Shown: one piece after another, positions 1 to 8,257 of the stretch
Layout of the letters: every line of letters begins with the position of its first letter
Position numbering within the stretch: position 1 is the stretch's first letter
Assembly: GCA_965247015.1 (NCBI GenBank)
Contig: CBDFGG010000003.1
Location: 248,001-312,000, forward strand
Source: JAIXWP01 sp965247015
GTDB taxonomy: Bacteria > Bacteroidota > Bacteroidia > Flavobacteriales_D > Sanyastnellaceae
Length of the DNA: 64,000 nucleotides
Direction: 5' to 3'
The notes under the pieces: model-generated
The model's input: the letters and a program-made list of their open reading frames with translations, nothing else
Told to the model about the DNA's origin: nothing
Databases searched by the model: none
Position numbers and translations under genes: made by a program

Positions 1-1932
1 CCCCTGTTCTGCATTGCCGCCATTTGCATTCAGCGTATATCCTAGAATGATTGTTTCATTTCCCTCCACGACTCCATCATTGAATACCCAAACATTGACA
101 TTAGCTGTAAGTGTTGAAGCATTCAATGTAACAGAAGTTGTTTGTAATTGATAGTCCAAACCTTCAGTTGCAGTGCCACCTATCACGCTAACTGTAATGG
201 ATGCATTCGCAGAAGGCGCGCTTCCCACTTGAATTGGCACTTGAACGGTTTGATAATCGTTGCATGTATTATCAACGCTTGCATTTGCTTCACTCGCTGT
301 TGCTGTTGCAGCACCAAACTGAACGGCTGCATTGCACGAAGGAATATCAAATGCTGCGATGCGCGTACTCCAACTTCCAGAAGTGTTATACATTCCCGTA
401 AACCAGAAAGTCTCTCCATCCGCTGGATCGGTGCCTAGCGCATTGTAGTCACCATAACGATTGCTCGAATTAGAACCACTTCCTGCGATAATTGTAGTTT
501 CTGGTTCTGTCATTACTCCAAGTGGATCGCAAGCCTTACGACCTGTATATCTCAATCCAGGATAGACAGTGCCGCTTGATACATTGTAAGCAAGACCGAT
601 GGCTCCGCTTGCCGAGATTCCAATCGACCCCATCCAGCGATTGGTCGCATCAGGTGAATATGTTCCTTGCTGATAAATCGACCACGTGCCAGCTGTTCCG
701 TTGGTGCGGCGCAATTCATACCAGCGCATTCCCGCGCGGTCTGTGCCATCTACATCTACCACGTGACAGCAGACAATGCTTTCGTGTGTTCCGAAATTGC
801 GATAGTGAATTCTATTCATCAACACTTCGCGCAGTGGATCAAGCTCTACACTTGTGCCCGGCTGCGGGATGCAAGAGAACGAAGTGTATCCACAAAGTTC
901 GCTTGCGAAAGCGGTCACAGGCAATACTGCAATCTGTGTGAGTGAAGTGTTTGCCGGAGTAGTCCAATTGATATTGAAGGCCCACATTTCAAGTGCGTCA
1001 GTTGCCGCACCGGTCCATGCATCGTCGCGCATACGCATTACCATAGCAGGAGTGCCCGTTGGCGGAAGCGTGGTGCCGTCGAGATTGACAGGCGTTGCCG
1101 CTTGAAACCCAATGGTGCCGAAATTAGTGAGCGTGAATCGCTGTGAAGTGGCAGCTTGACCCAACAACATTTTCGAACGATCCAATGCATACACCGCAGA
1201 AGTGTTTTCATTGGTGGTCACGATATAGGCATTGTTCCAAATGCTATACTTCGGATAATCAGGAAAACTTGGTGCATTGAAAGAATAAATATTCCAAGTA
1301 CCGAGTGGATCTGGTGTGGTCGAAACTGCCACACTGAGTTGATTGCCTGAGTTGGTAAATTCACTCATGAGCCAGCGATCTGCTGGAGCATCGTATAGCA
1401 CAATCGGGTCGCCCGCTCCACCTGGGAATCCCATGAAATTATCAAGGTAGGTTTGAGCAATCAATGCCGTTCCGTTTTTATTCCAAACTCTGAAATAAGA
1501 ACCCGATGCACCGTTGATCATTTGAATCACGTGGTTAGGTCCTACGTCGACGGATGGGTCTGCTGGATCTACCCCTGTATCACCCATTCCCGCGTAATTG
1601 GAAACCAACTCACGGTTGGCCACTGGGTGAGGATAATCAGTTTGAAGCGCAGGATCCAATCCCATCGGAAGAGCGTTAGGATTCACTGTTTCATTTAAAA
1701 TCCAATGCTTCTTTTTGTGATAGCCTGGTTTAGCAGTTTTAGTGATTTCGTTGGGGAAATTAGGATCCGCCACAAAGTCGCGCAGAGCAACGGTTTCGCC
1801 ATGATACACCATGGGTATGACCTCTGCTTGCAATGAAATTTTCTTTTGGGAATCTTGGCCTAGTAATTGAAAAGTACTAGAAAACAAAATGAGCAAGATT
1901 CCATACTTGAGAGTGCAGGAATTGATTTTCAT
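1..1932 (-). CDS. Large secreted protein with Calx-beta domain, 3' end cut by window edge
   Basis: A reading frame on the minus strand is open from an ATG at 1932 to the left edge (644 codons, no stop), so the C-terminus is missing. The first ~26 residues are a signal peptide (lysine, hydrophobic stretch LLILFSS, then LLGQ). Residues ~90-540 form a conserved-looking body with motifs such as VDVGPNHVIQMIN and TGVDPADPSVD, a pattern I associate with secreted Bacteroidota proteins of unknown role. Residues ~555-644 look like a Calx-beta domain (GGTATEGLDYQ followed by DGVVEGNETIIL). Such proteins usually continue with more beta domains and a type IX secretion signal; that part is off-window, so cell-surface export by T9SS is inference. 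It is divergent from the DUF6150 gene, with only 40 bp between the starts. Confidence 0.85.
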   Translation of the reverse strand, partial: MKINSCTLKYGILLILFSSTFQLLGQDSQKKISLQAEVIPMVYHGETVALRDFVADPNFPNEITKTAKPGYHKKKHWILNETVNPNALPMGLDPALQTDYPHPVANRELVSNYAGMGDTGVDPADPSVDVGPNHVIQMINGASGSYFRVWNKNGTALIAQTYLDNFMGFPGGAGDPIVLYDAPADRWLMSEFTNSGNQLSVAVSTTPDPLGTWNIYSFNAPSFPDYPKYSIWNNAYIVTTNENTSAVYALDRSKMLLGQAATSQRFTLTNFGTIGFQAATPVNLDGTTLPPTGTPAMVMRMRDDAWTGAATDALEMWAFNINWTTPANTSLTQIAVLPVTAFASELCGYTSFSCIPQPGTSVELDPLREVLMNRIHYRNFGTHESIVCCHVVDVDGTDRAGMRWYELRRTNGTAGTWSIYQQGTYSPDATNRWMGSIGISASGAIGLAYNVSSGTVYPGLRYTGRKACDPLGVMTEPETTIIAGSGSNSSNRYGDYNALGTDPADGETFWFTGMYNTSGSWSTRIAAFDIPSCNAAVQFGAATATASEANASVDNTCNDYQTVQVPIQVGSAPSANASITVSVIGGTATEGLDYQLQTTSVTLNASTLTANVNVWVFNDGVVEGNETIILGYTLNANGGNAEQG

Positions 1933-1972
1933 TTTGCTAAAATAAAACAGAAATTTTACTACATTTATAATC

Positions 1973-2308
1973 ATGAAACAAGTACTACTATTCGCACTTC
2001 TAATCGCGTTGTCTATCAAAGTCGACGCACAGAAAGTTTTTTCAGTAGACTATGAGTCACAAGCCGACGTAAAAGTCTTTGTAGTTAACTATGAAAGTCA
2101 AGCAGACCTGCTTGTTTTCAAAGTAGATTACGAGAGTCAAGCTGGCGCTAATAATGGATTATGGCATTTTGTAAAATATGCCAGCCAATCTCAAAAGAAA
2201 ATCTATTTCGTGGATTACGAAAGTCAAGCAGATGTGAAAATTTTCTTTGTCAATTACCAAAGCCAAGCAGGCTGGAAGAACAAAGAAAAGATGCACTTTT
2301 TCTTTTAG
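1973..2308 (+). CDS. DUF6150 family small exported repeat protein
   Basis: A 111-residue protein with an N-terminal signal peptide (cleavage probably after VDA, near residue 19). The mature part is almost entirely a short repeat: YESQAD occurs at ~13-residue spacing, each preceded by an alternating hydrophobic strand such as VFVVN or IYFVD. Degenerate copies (YASQSQ, YQSQAG) fill the rest. I recognise this as the family called DUF6150 in Bacteroidota; its function is unknown. The repeat suggests a small beta-rich, probably periplasmic protein. The start follows a box TACATTTA (7 of 8 matches to TAnnTTTG) at 1960-1967, implying a very short leader. The stop overlaps the convergent fumarylacetoacetase stop. 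Confidence 0.85.
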   Translation: MKQVLLFALLIALSIKVDAQKVFSVDYESQADVKVFVVNYESQADLLVFKVDYESQAGANNGLWHFVKYASQSQKKIYFVDYESQADVKIFFVNYQSQAGWKNKEKMHFFF

Positions 2309-3585
2309 AATTCAATCGCCGGGAGCACAACTCCTTCGCACGTTCCGAATCCTACACGCACACCATCTTTTTCTGCATAACCGCGGATAACAACGTTATC
2401 TCCATCTAGAATAAAGTTTCTAGTCGAACCGTCTGTCATTGCCACCGGCTTGGTCCCTTTCCATGCAATTTCCAACATAGAACCGAACGATCCTTCGGTT
2501 GGTCCGGAGATAGTACCGCTCGCCATCATATCGCCACATTTGATATTACAACCACCAACAGTATGATGCGCCAATTGCTGCGTCATATTCCAATACATGT
2601 GTTTGTAATTGCTGCGAGAAACAATGGTCTCTTGTCCATTCGCTGGAATGATTCCTACTTCTAAGTGGATATCAATATTTTTATTTCCTTCGTATTTCAA
2701 GTAAGGCAAAACTTCTGGATCCTGCACTGGACCTGGCACACGGAAAGGCTCAAGCGCATCCAATGTAACCACCCAAGGTGAAACTGTTGATCCAAAATTC
2801 TTTGCTAAGAATGGTCCGAGAGGAACATACTCCCAACGTTGAATGTCGCGCGCGCTCCAATCGTTGAACAACATTAACCCGAAAATATATTCATCTGCTT
2901 CGCCAGTGCTGATGCGCTGTCCCATTGGCTTGCCATCGAAGGTTACGAAAGCTACTTCCAACTCGAAATCAAGTTGACCAGAGGCTTTGAAAGTAGGCGG
3001 AGTGTCATCGCTTGGATTCACTTGCCCCATAGGTCGATGCACAGGAGTACCACTTACTACGATGCTAGAAGCGCGGCCGTGATATCCCACTGGCAAATGT
3101 TTCCAGTTAGGTAAAAGTGCTTTCGCTGGATCGCGAAACATTGTTCCAACATTTCTAGCGTGATCTTCACTGCTGTAGAAGTCAGTGTAATCACCAATTC
3201 TGATAGGCAAAAGCATTTGCACTTCAGATTGACTTACGAGTACTTGCTTCACATGATGCTCGCGGTCGCGCAGATCAGGCATATCAGAACGAAGCAATTT
3301 GCTGATTCTATTACGGAGATCGCGGCTTGCTTTTTTGCCATGCTTCATCATTGGGTTCAATGATTCAGCAAGGAAATCTTCTAATCTAAAAGGAAGATTT
3401 TCCAAATAACCTAAAATGTGAAGTGCTTTAAGATCGAGGATTTTATCACCAATAGCAACGCCTACACGTGGCAATTGGCTTTCTGTACGAAATACACCGA
3501 AGGGTAAATTTTGAATGGGGAAATCACTTCCTTGTGGGACATCTACCCATGATTTAAGGCGTGGATCATTTGCAGAAATTTCCAT
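2305..3585 (-). CDS. fahA: Fumarylacetoacetase
   Basis: A 426-residue protein that matches the usual length of fumarylacetoacetase, which cleaves fumarylacetoacetate into fumarate and acetoacetate in the last step of tyrosine and phenylalanine catabolism (cytoplasmic). The N-terminal SH3-like domain begins with SWVDVPQGSDFPIQNLPFGVF. The catalytic metal and active-site motifs of the family are present: GDYTDFYSSEDHARNVG near residues 131-147, FELEVAFVTF near 206-215 and NDWSARDIQRWEY near 240-252. It stands alone; no other tyrosine-degradation gene (hmgA, hpd) is nearby. It is divergent from the DUF5819/HTTM pair and convergent with the DUF6150 gene (3-nt overlap). Confidence 0.97.
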   Translation of the reverse strand: MEISANDPRLKSWVDVPQGSDFPIQNLPFGVFRTESQLPRVGVAIGDKILDLKALHILGYLENLPFRLEDFLAESLNPMMKHGKKASRDLRNRISKLLRSDMPDLRDREHHVKQVLVSQSEVQMLLPIRIGDYTDFYSSEDHARNVGTMFRDPAKALLPNWKHLPVGYHGRASSIVVSGTPVHRPMGQVNPSDDTPPTFKASGQLDFELEVAFVTFDGKPMGQRISTGEADEYIFGLMLFNDWSARDIQRWEYVPLGPFLAKNFGSTVSPWVVTLDALEPFRVPGPVQDPEVLPYLKYEGNKNIDIHLEVGIIPANGQETIVSRSNYKHMYWNMTQQLAHHTVGGCNIKCGDMMASGTISGPTEGSFGSMLEIAWKGTKPVAMTDGSTRNFILDGDNVVIRGYAEKDGVRVGFGTCEGVVLPAIEF

Positions 3586-3618
3586 AATCTTCTTTTTTAC
3601 TTGTGGCCTGCAAGGTAT

Positions 3619-3632
3619 CTCAAAGATTTGAG
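3619..3632. promoter_or_regulatory. 14-bp palindrome between fahA and the DUF5819 gene
   Basis: CTCAAAGATTTGAG is a perfect 6+6 bp inverted repeat around GA, three bases before the chosen ATG at 3636 and 34 bp upstream of fahA. On the minus strand it overlaps AATCTTTG, a 7/8 match to the Bacteroidota -7 box for fahA. It could be an operator for the divergent pair; a function is inference only. Confidence 0.3.
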
Positions 3633-3635
3633 ATT

Positions 3636-4232
3636 ATGTTTGTAGCACATCGAAAAAAGTTGAGTAAAAAACTAACTTATATCAGTTGGGCAGGCCTTGC
3701 TGTACTTGCATTCCATTTCATCATGGTAGGCATCTACGCGCTTGATTTTATTCCACTTCCTGCGGCCGTGCGAACGGTGAGTACGAGCTATACCGTTCCA
3801 TTCTTTCATCAGTCTTGGACCATGTTTGCACCGGAAGTACCTGCGTACGACGTACAGTTGGAGTTTCGGGTTAAAGCAAATGATCACTGGATGTCCTGGC
3901 AAGATGCAACGAGCACCTACGGCTACGATAAAAGACACCGCATGGAGTATATCGAACAGAGTATTTGCAGCGGACTTTCTTCCGTTGTTGCAAATAATTT
4001 ATACTATGAAAATGGTATTCAAAAATTAGATGCGATTACCAAATCATTCGACTATAACAAGGCCGTTTATTTTGTTTACGAAATGCATGAAAGACACGTC
4101 GGGAGAGACATTCAAGACAGTCTTCAACTGCGACTCACCTATCAATTCACTCCGCCTTTTGGAGTAAATGAAAATGAAAAGTGGGGTGAACTTGTTTTTC
4201 CGTCCATGAAATATGACACACATGTTCACTAA
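3636..4232 (+). CDS. DUF5819-like membrane-anchored protein paired with HTTM protein
   Basis: A 198-residue protein with one N-terminal membrane segment (about residues 16-38) after a basic head (AHRKKLSKK), then a mainly polar domain with QSWTMFAPEVPAYDVQLEF. That resembles the DUF5819 type of protein often encoded with HTTM proteins; the assignment is from memory of the pattern, not a search. The frame extends upstream to a GTG at 3603, but the ATG at 3636 gives a conventional positive-inside anchor, so it is preferred. Its 3' end overlaps the next gene by 20 nt, which argues for translational coupling and a shared role. Function unknown. Confidence 0.75.
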   Translation: MFVAHRKKLSKKLTYISWAGLAVLAFHFIMVGIYALDFIPLPAAVRTVSTSYTVPFFHQSWTMFAPEVPAYDVQLEFRVKANDHWMSWQDATSTYGYDKRHRMEYIEQSICSGLSSVVANNLYYENGIQKLDAITKSFDYNKAVYFVYEMHERHVGRDIQDSLQLRLTYQFTPPFGVNENEKWGELVFPSMKYDTHVH

Positions 4233-5043
4233 AGTGCAAGCCTATATCGCAAGTATGCAGCAGCCTGTGGCGTATGCTGGCGCTTTGCGTTTGTTTGTGC
4301 GACTGGTATATGCTTGGTTTGTTATTTCCATTTTCATGACATGGGATATCCGCAGCTTGATTTGGGGACCAGAAACAGTATTGATGCGATTTGGTGGTGC
4401 ATCGAATATCACCACGAATATTGCCTATGCTTTGGTTTTTAAACTTTCCTTATTCCCTTGGGTATTTTGGACACATCTGGTCAGTGCAGTAGCTTCTATG
4501 TTTGAATTCAAGCATGTATGGTTGCCACGACTATTAACTTGGTTTACGGGGTTGTTGCTCTTTTATGCAGGATACAATGCTTTTAATGCCGGCAATGTGT
4601 TGATGCTCGCATTGGCATTTTATTGCATTCCCGTGCGCACGAAAACGGACGAGCCACTTCAACATATTCTCAATCACCTGAGCCGCACTGCGAGTATTGC
4701 TCAAATCGTATTGCTTTACCTCGTTGCAGCCCTTTATAAGCTCAATGGCGACATGTGGCCCTCTGGTGAAGCATTATACTACACTTTGGAAATCGAGCGC
4801 TTTTCGACCGATTGGATTCAAAATTCAGGCATCACACATCAATGGTTCTTAATGAAAGCGCTCACCTTCGGTGTGATGGCTTATCAATTTGCATTTCCTA
4901 TTTTGATTTGGTTTAAAAAAATAAAAACGCCCCTATTGCTAGTGGGCGTCTTATTTCATTTGACTACCGGAGTAGTAATGCACTTATGGGATTTTGCGTT
5001 GGCTATGATCTTTAGCTACGCTATTTTTCTAAGAAAAAAATAA
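4213..5043 (+). CDS. HTTM domain integral membrane protein
   Basis: A 276-residue, strongly hydrophobic protein with about seven membrane segments. The central stretch LVAALYKLNGDMWPSGEALYY and the late FHLTTGVVMHLWDFALAMI match the HTTM fold (the transmembrane part of vitamin K-dependent gamma-carboxylase and many bacterial relatives). The lumenal carboxylase domain is absent, so gamma-carboxylation is not implied; bacterial HTTM proteins mostly have unknown roles, some being linked to redox or lipid chemistry. It overlaps the upstream DUF5819-like gene by 20 nt and ends exactly next to the convergent moxR stop. Confidence 0.8.
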   Translation: MTHMFTKVQAYIASMQQPVAYAGALRLFVRLVYAWFVISIFMTWDIRSLIWGPETVLMRFGGASNITTNIAYALVFKLSLFPWVFWTHLVSAVASMFEFKHVWLPRLLTWFTGLLLFYAGYNAFNAGNVLMLALAFYCIPVRTKTDEPLQHILNHLSRTASIAQIVLLYLVAALYKLNGDMWPSGEALYYTLEIERFSTDWIQNSGITHQWFLMKALTFGVMAYQFAFPILIWFKKIKTPLLLVGVLFHLTTGVVMHLWDFALAMIFSYAIFLRKK

Positions 5044-6015
5044 TTACAGCAATTCAGCTACGATTTTCTCAACGGTGTATCCTTCAGCTTCCGCTTTGTA
5101 ATTTCTCACGATACGGTGACGAAGAATCGGAACCGCCACTGCTTTGATATCCTCGATATCTGGACTGTATTTACCATTCAATGCAGCGTTGCACTTCGCG
5201 GCCACAATTAAGTTTTGTGATGCACGTGGACCAGCACCCCATGATAAGAATTGATTCACCATCTCTGGAGCAAACTCTCCACCTGGGCGCGTTTTACCAA
5301 CAAGTTTCACGGCATACTCAATCACATGATCCGTTACCGGCATCTTGCGAATCAAGTTTTGATAGAACGTAATTTCTTCTCCAGAAATCACAGAACGCAA
5401 TTCTACTTTTTTGTTTGAAGTAGTGCTTCGAACGATTTCCAATTCTTCTTGATAAGTAGGATAATCCACCCAAATATTAAACATGAAACGGTCGAGCTGC
5501 GCTTCTGGAAGCGGATAGGTTCCTTCTTGTTCGATCGGGTTTTGTGTTGCCAATACGAAGAAAGGTGAAGGAAGTGAATACGTCTGACCTGCCGCGGTCA
5601 CCTTTCTTTCTTGCATTGCTTCGAGCAATGCAGATTGTGTTTTAGGTGGAGTACGGTTGATCTCATCCGCAAGGATGATATTCGAAAACAATGGTCCCTT
5701 TACGAATTTAAATTGGCGATCGCCATCTAAAATTTCAGAGCCAATGATATCGCTCGGCATCAAGTCGGGCGTGAATTGGATACGATTAAAGCTCAGTCCT
5801 AAAGATTGAGCGATTGTATTTACCAATAAAGTTTTTGCTAGTCCAGGTACACCTACTAAAAGACAGTGACCATTTCCAAGAATAGAAATGAGCACATTTT
5901 TCACCACCTCATCTTGACCGACGATGGCTTTTTTTATCTCTTGTTGTAAAGCTTGATATTTTCCTTTCAGCGAATCGAGCGCTTCTGCGTCCGAGTTAAA
6001 TTGAATTTCTGCCAT
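5044..6015 (-). CDS. MoxR family AAA+ ATPase
   Basis: A 323-residue AAA+ ATPase of MoxR type: Walker A GVPGLAKT at residues 55-62, Walker B ILADEINR near 113-120, then the MoxR signature QSALLEAMQER and sensor region FVLATQNPIEQEGTYPLPEAQ. MoxR proteins act as chaperone-like ATPases, usually with VWA-domain partners. Here no VWA gene is adjacent; instead it lies 50 bp downstream of the SurA-type gene, at the 3' end of a minus-strand run of periplasmic folding factors. The family is firm; the client is not visible in the sequence. The only VWA-like gene in the window is at 48.3-50.4 kb. Confidence 0.95.
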   Translation of the reverse strand: MAEIQFNSDAEALDSLKGKYQALQQEIKKAIVGQDEVVKNVLISILGNGHCLLVGVPGLAKTLLVNTIAQSLGLSFNRIQFTPDLMPSDIIGSEILDGDRQFKFVKGPLFSNIILADEINRTPPKTQSALLEAMQERKVTAAGQTYSLPSPFFVLATQNPIEQEGTYPLPEAQLDRFMFNIWVDYPTYQEELEIVRSTTSNKKVELRSVISGEEITFYQNLIRKMPVTDHVIEYAVKLVGKTRPGGEFAPEMVNQFLSWGAGPRASQNLIVAAKCNAALNGKYSPDIEDIKAVAVPILRHRIVRNYKAEAEGYTVEKIVAELL

Positions 6016-6065
6016 AGTAGTTATTCGTTCACACGATTATTATTGCGAATATAAACGATTGAACT

Positions 6066-7406
6066 TTATGGTTTGTTTTTTACCCAACTAAAATCAAATC
6101 CACAAGGAGCAAACTCTGGATCAACAGAAACATAGGTTCCTTGAATTTTCTTAGTTACCCAATCATCTGTAATCTTCTGACTTGCATTATCCTCTGCTCC
6201 GATTTTGAAGATCTCAAAGTCGAGTTCCATGGTCGCTCTGTGCGCTGGAATTCTATTATCCAATCGATACATTACGTAAGATTGACTGCCGTCAGCTTTT
6301 TTAACAAGCAATGGCTCTGTCATTTCCCCCACTTGAAGTGCGCTTAGCGCTAGGTTCGTCTCAGGCTCGAGGTTGGCCACATTGTGCTTGCTTCCGGTTT
6401 GGATATCCGCCACGCGACCTTCTTGGTTCGCAGTGTTCTTATCTGTGCTGTAGCGTGCAGCTGCTTGAGGAAATGTAATCTTTCCCGCACGGATATCTTT
6501 CGCCAAACTATCTAACTTAATTTTCGCTTGCGTCAAATCATCTTCAAATGTTTTAGGACTCATCAAGATGTGACATGATTCATAGAAGTCGCCACGTTTT
6601 TCTACGACTTTTACAAAGTGATAGCCATAGTCGCTTTTGAATACAGGAGAATAATTGCCCTCCGGAGTATTCATTACCGCAGCCTCGTATTCTGGAACAA
6701 ATGAACCTTTTCTTTGAAGTGGGTAACATCCGCCCTTATAGCGTGATCCTGGATCCTCGCTCCATTTTGCAGCTTGCAAAGTCATCGAAGTCTTTCCATT
6801 CATAATGTCCAAACGAACCGAGTCCAAAAATTGGATTGTTCGTTGACGCTCTGTTTCGCGAATTGCTGGATCGATCACAATTTGAGAATACATCACTTGC
6901 TCACCAACCAATGGCAGTGAATCCGAAGGAATGCTGTTGTAATATTTCAATACATCCGATGGCGTCACTTTCAATTCCTTGGTAATCTCTTGCTGCATGC
7001 GCTGCACCAACAATTGATCCTTGATCAAATCGAAATATTCTTCACGCATTTGTGCGGTGGTCTTGCCATAGTAAGCTTCGAATTGTTCAGTACTACCAAA
7101 CATCTGAACGAAATAGCTGATACGGCGATCCACTTGCATATCTACTTCTGCATCCGCCACCTCTATACTATCGAGGCGCGATTGGTTGAGAAGCAGCTTT
7201 TGATAAAGAAGATCTTCATAAATGCTGCAAGTTTCCGCAGGAGAAGCAACAGTTGTTTTTCCTTGTGAACGCTCTAGAATTGCAGCTTTCACATCCGAAT
7301 ATAAGATGATTTCATCTCCAACTACACCGATGATTTTATCTACTATCTCACCTTGAGCCAGTGATAAAAAAGGTGCAAGGAAAAATATTGCGATTAATTT
7401 TTTCAT
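6066..7406 (-). CDS. SurA-like periplasmic peptidyl-prolyl isomerase
   Basis: 446 residues with a signal peptide (about 1-17, ending LSLAQ), a SurA N-terminal chaperone region (about 20-160, starting IVDKIIGVVGDEIILYSDV) and two parvulin-like regions (about 168-275 and 276-388). The first parvulin region has the typical GGCYPLQRKGSFVPEYE and DYGYHFVKV strands. The second is more divergent (SCHILM, then NQEGRVADIQTG), so it may be catalytically weak. SurA helps outer-membrane proteins cross the periplasm. The start overlaps the stop of the upstream lipoprotein gene by 4 nt, so they are co-transcribed. The three adjacent genes together look like a dedicated envelope-folding operon. Confidence 0.93.
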   Translation of the reverse strand: MKKLIAIFFLAPFLSLAQGEIVDKIIGVVGDEIILYSDVKAAILERSQGKTTVASPAETCSIYEDLLYQKLLLNQSRLDSIEVADAEVDMQVDRRISYFVQMFGSTEQFEAYYGKTTAQMREEYFDLIKDQLLVQRMQQEITKELKVTPSDVLKYYNSIPSDSLPLVGEQVMYSQIVIDPAIRETERQRTIQFLDSVRLDIMNGKTSMTLQAAKWSEDPGSRYKGGCYPLQRKGSFVPEYEAAVMNTPEGNYSPVFKSDYGYHFVKVVEKRGDFYESCHILMSPKTFEDDLTQAKIKLDSLAKDIRAGKITFPQAAARYSTDKNTANQEGRVADIQTGSKHNVANLEPETNLALSALQVGEMTEPLLVKKADGSQSYVMYRLDNRIPAHRATMELDFEIFKIGAEDNASQKITDDWVTKKIQGTYVSVDPEFAPCGFDFSWVKNKP

Positions 7407-8257
7407 TTCTTATTGGTAAAAATCTCTACTTCCTTCTTCTCCATCGCTTGTTGATACAAGTCCTCTCTCATTCTGGTCAGTAGTTCAATTTTTCTTTTGT
7501 TAATAATCATATCTTTTATTTTCTCTCTCTCAAAGCTCAATGGAGATTGACTTCCGCTGAGTTGATAATCGAGGAAAGAAATAAAATGCGTGTTGCCATT
7601 TCTTTCAAGCTCAATGCTCTTATTCTTTTTAAGAAAAGATTCCACATCGAAAATTTCCAATGGAATTTTCTGCACTAAATCTTCCCATAGCATCCAACGA
7701 TCTTCGTCGAAATAATAAGCTGCTTGCTTTTCAATGCACAATGCCTCCCACTTCACAAGATCTCCTGATTCTGTCGAATAGAAGAGCTTTTTCATTTGCT
7801 TCAAATCTTTGCTGTCTGAAGAAAGCGCGCAGAATTTTACCTTGACGATATAATCCTTTAGTTCAAAGTTTTTGATGTTGTCGTTGTAGTACTTCTCGAT
7901 CTCTTCTTCGTTCACATTCGTATCCAATTTTTGGCGTACCAATTCTTGTTCGTACGAATATGTGAGAAGCGATTTTCTGTAATTCTCAATGAGCTCATCA
8001 AAGTTCTTTTGTTCATCCGAAAGATTTTCTTCGGCCTGTCGAAGCACCACTTGCTCGCGCACCCAATCTTTGATATAGGTTTCGCTGAGGTTGATACTAT
8101 CTTCAGGAGAAGAATTGTTTGGAATCACATCTTCCAATTCCGCCCACGTCAGGGTTTTCTCTCCTACTTGTGCTACTATGGCGTCGGACGCTTGATTTTT
8201 GTTACAAGCGTTGCCGAAAAAAGCAGCCAGCAGTATGAAGAAAATTCCTTTTCTCAT
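7403..8257 (-). CDS. SurA/PpiC-like lipoprotein without parvulin domain
   Basis: 284 residues. The N-terminus is a lipoprotein signal with Cys18 (GNAC) as the likely lipidated residue. The body has the helical SurA-N-like arrangement (VAQVGEKTLTWAELEDVIP, then NLSETYIKDWVREQVVLRQAEE) but I see no parvulin core (no paired HILI and GYHVIKV strands). It is therefore probably a membrane-tethered chaperone rather than an isomerase. It sits exactly between two parvulin genes: one shared base with the upstream stop and a 4-nt overlap with the downstream start. That tight packing implies one transcript and coordinated amounts. Confidence 0.85.
   Translation of the reverse strand: MRKGIFFILLAAFFGNACNKNQASDAIVAQVGEKTLTWAELEDVIPNNSSPEDSINLSETYIKDWVREQVVLRQAEENLSDEQKNFDELIENYRKSLLTYSYEQELVRQKLDTNVNEEEIEKYYNDNIKNFELKDYIVKVKFCALSSDSKDLKQMKKLFYSTESGDLVKWEALCIEKQAAYYFDEDRWMLWEDLVQKIPLEIFDVESFLKKNKSIELERNGNTHFISFLDYQLSGSQSPLSFEREKIKDMIINKRKIELLTRMREDLYQQAMEKKEVEIFTNKK

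Noticed and set aside
148..1698. Several plus-strand open frames of 60-140 codons in the first 1.7 kb
   Set aside because: They are shadows of a single open minus-strand frame that runs 644 codons with signal peptide and Calx-beta domain.
3603..3635. GTG start for the DUF5819-like gene
   Set aside because: It would add 11 residues of mixed sequence before the basic anchor and leaves only 17 bp to fahA; ATG 3636 fits membrane topology better.
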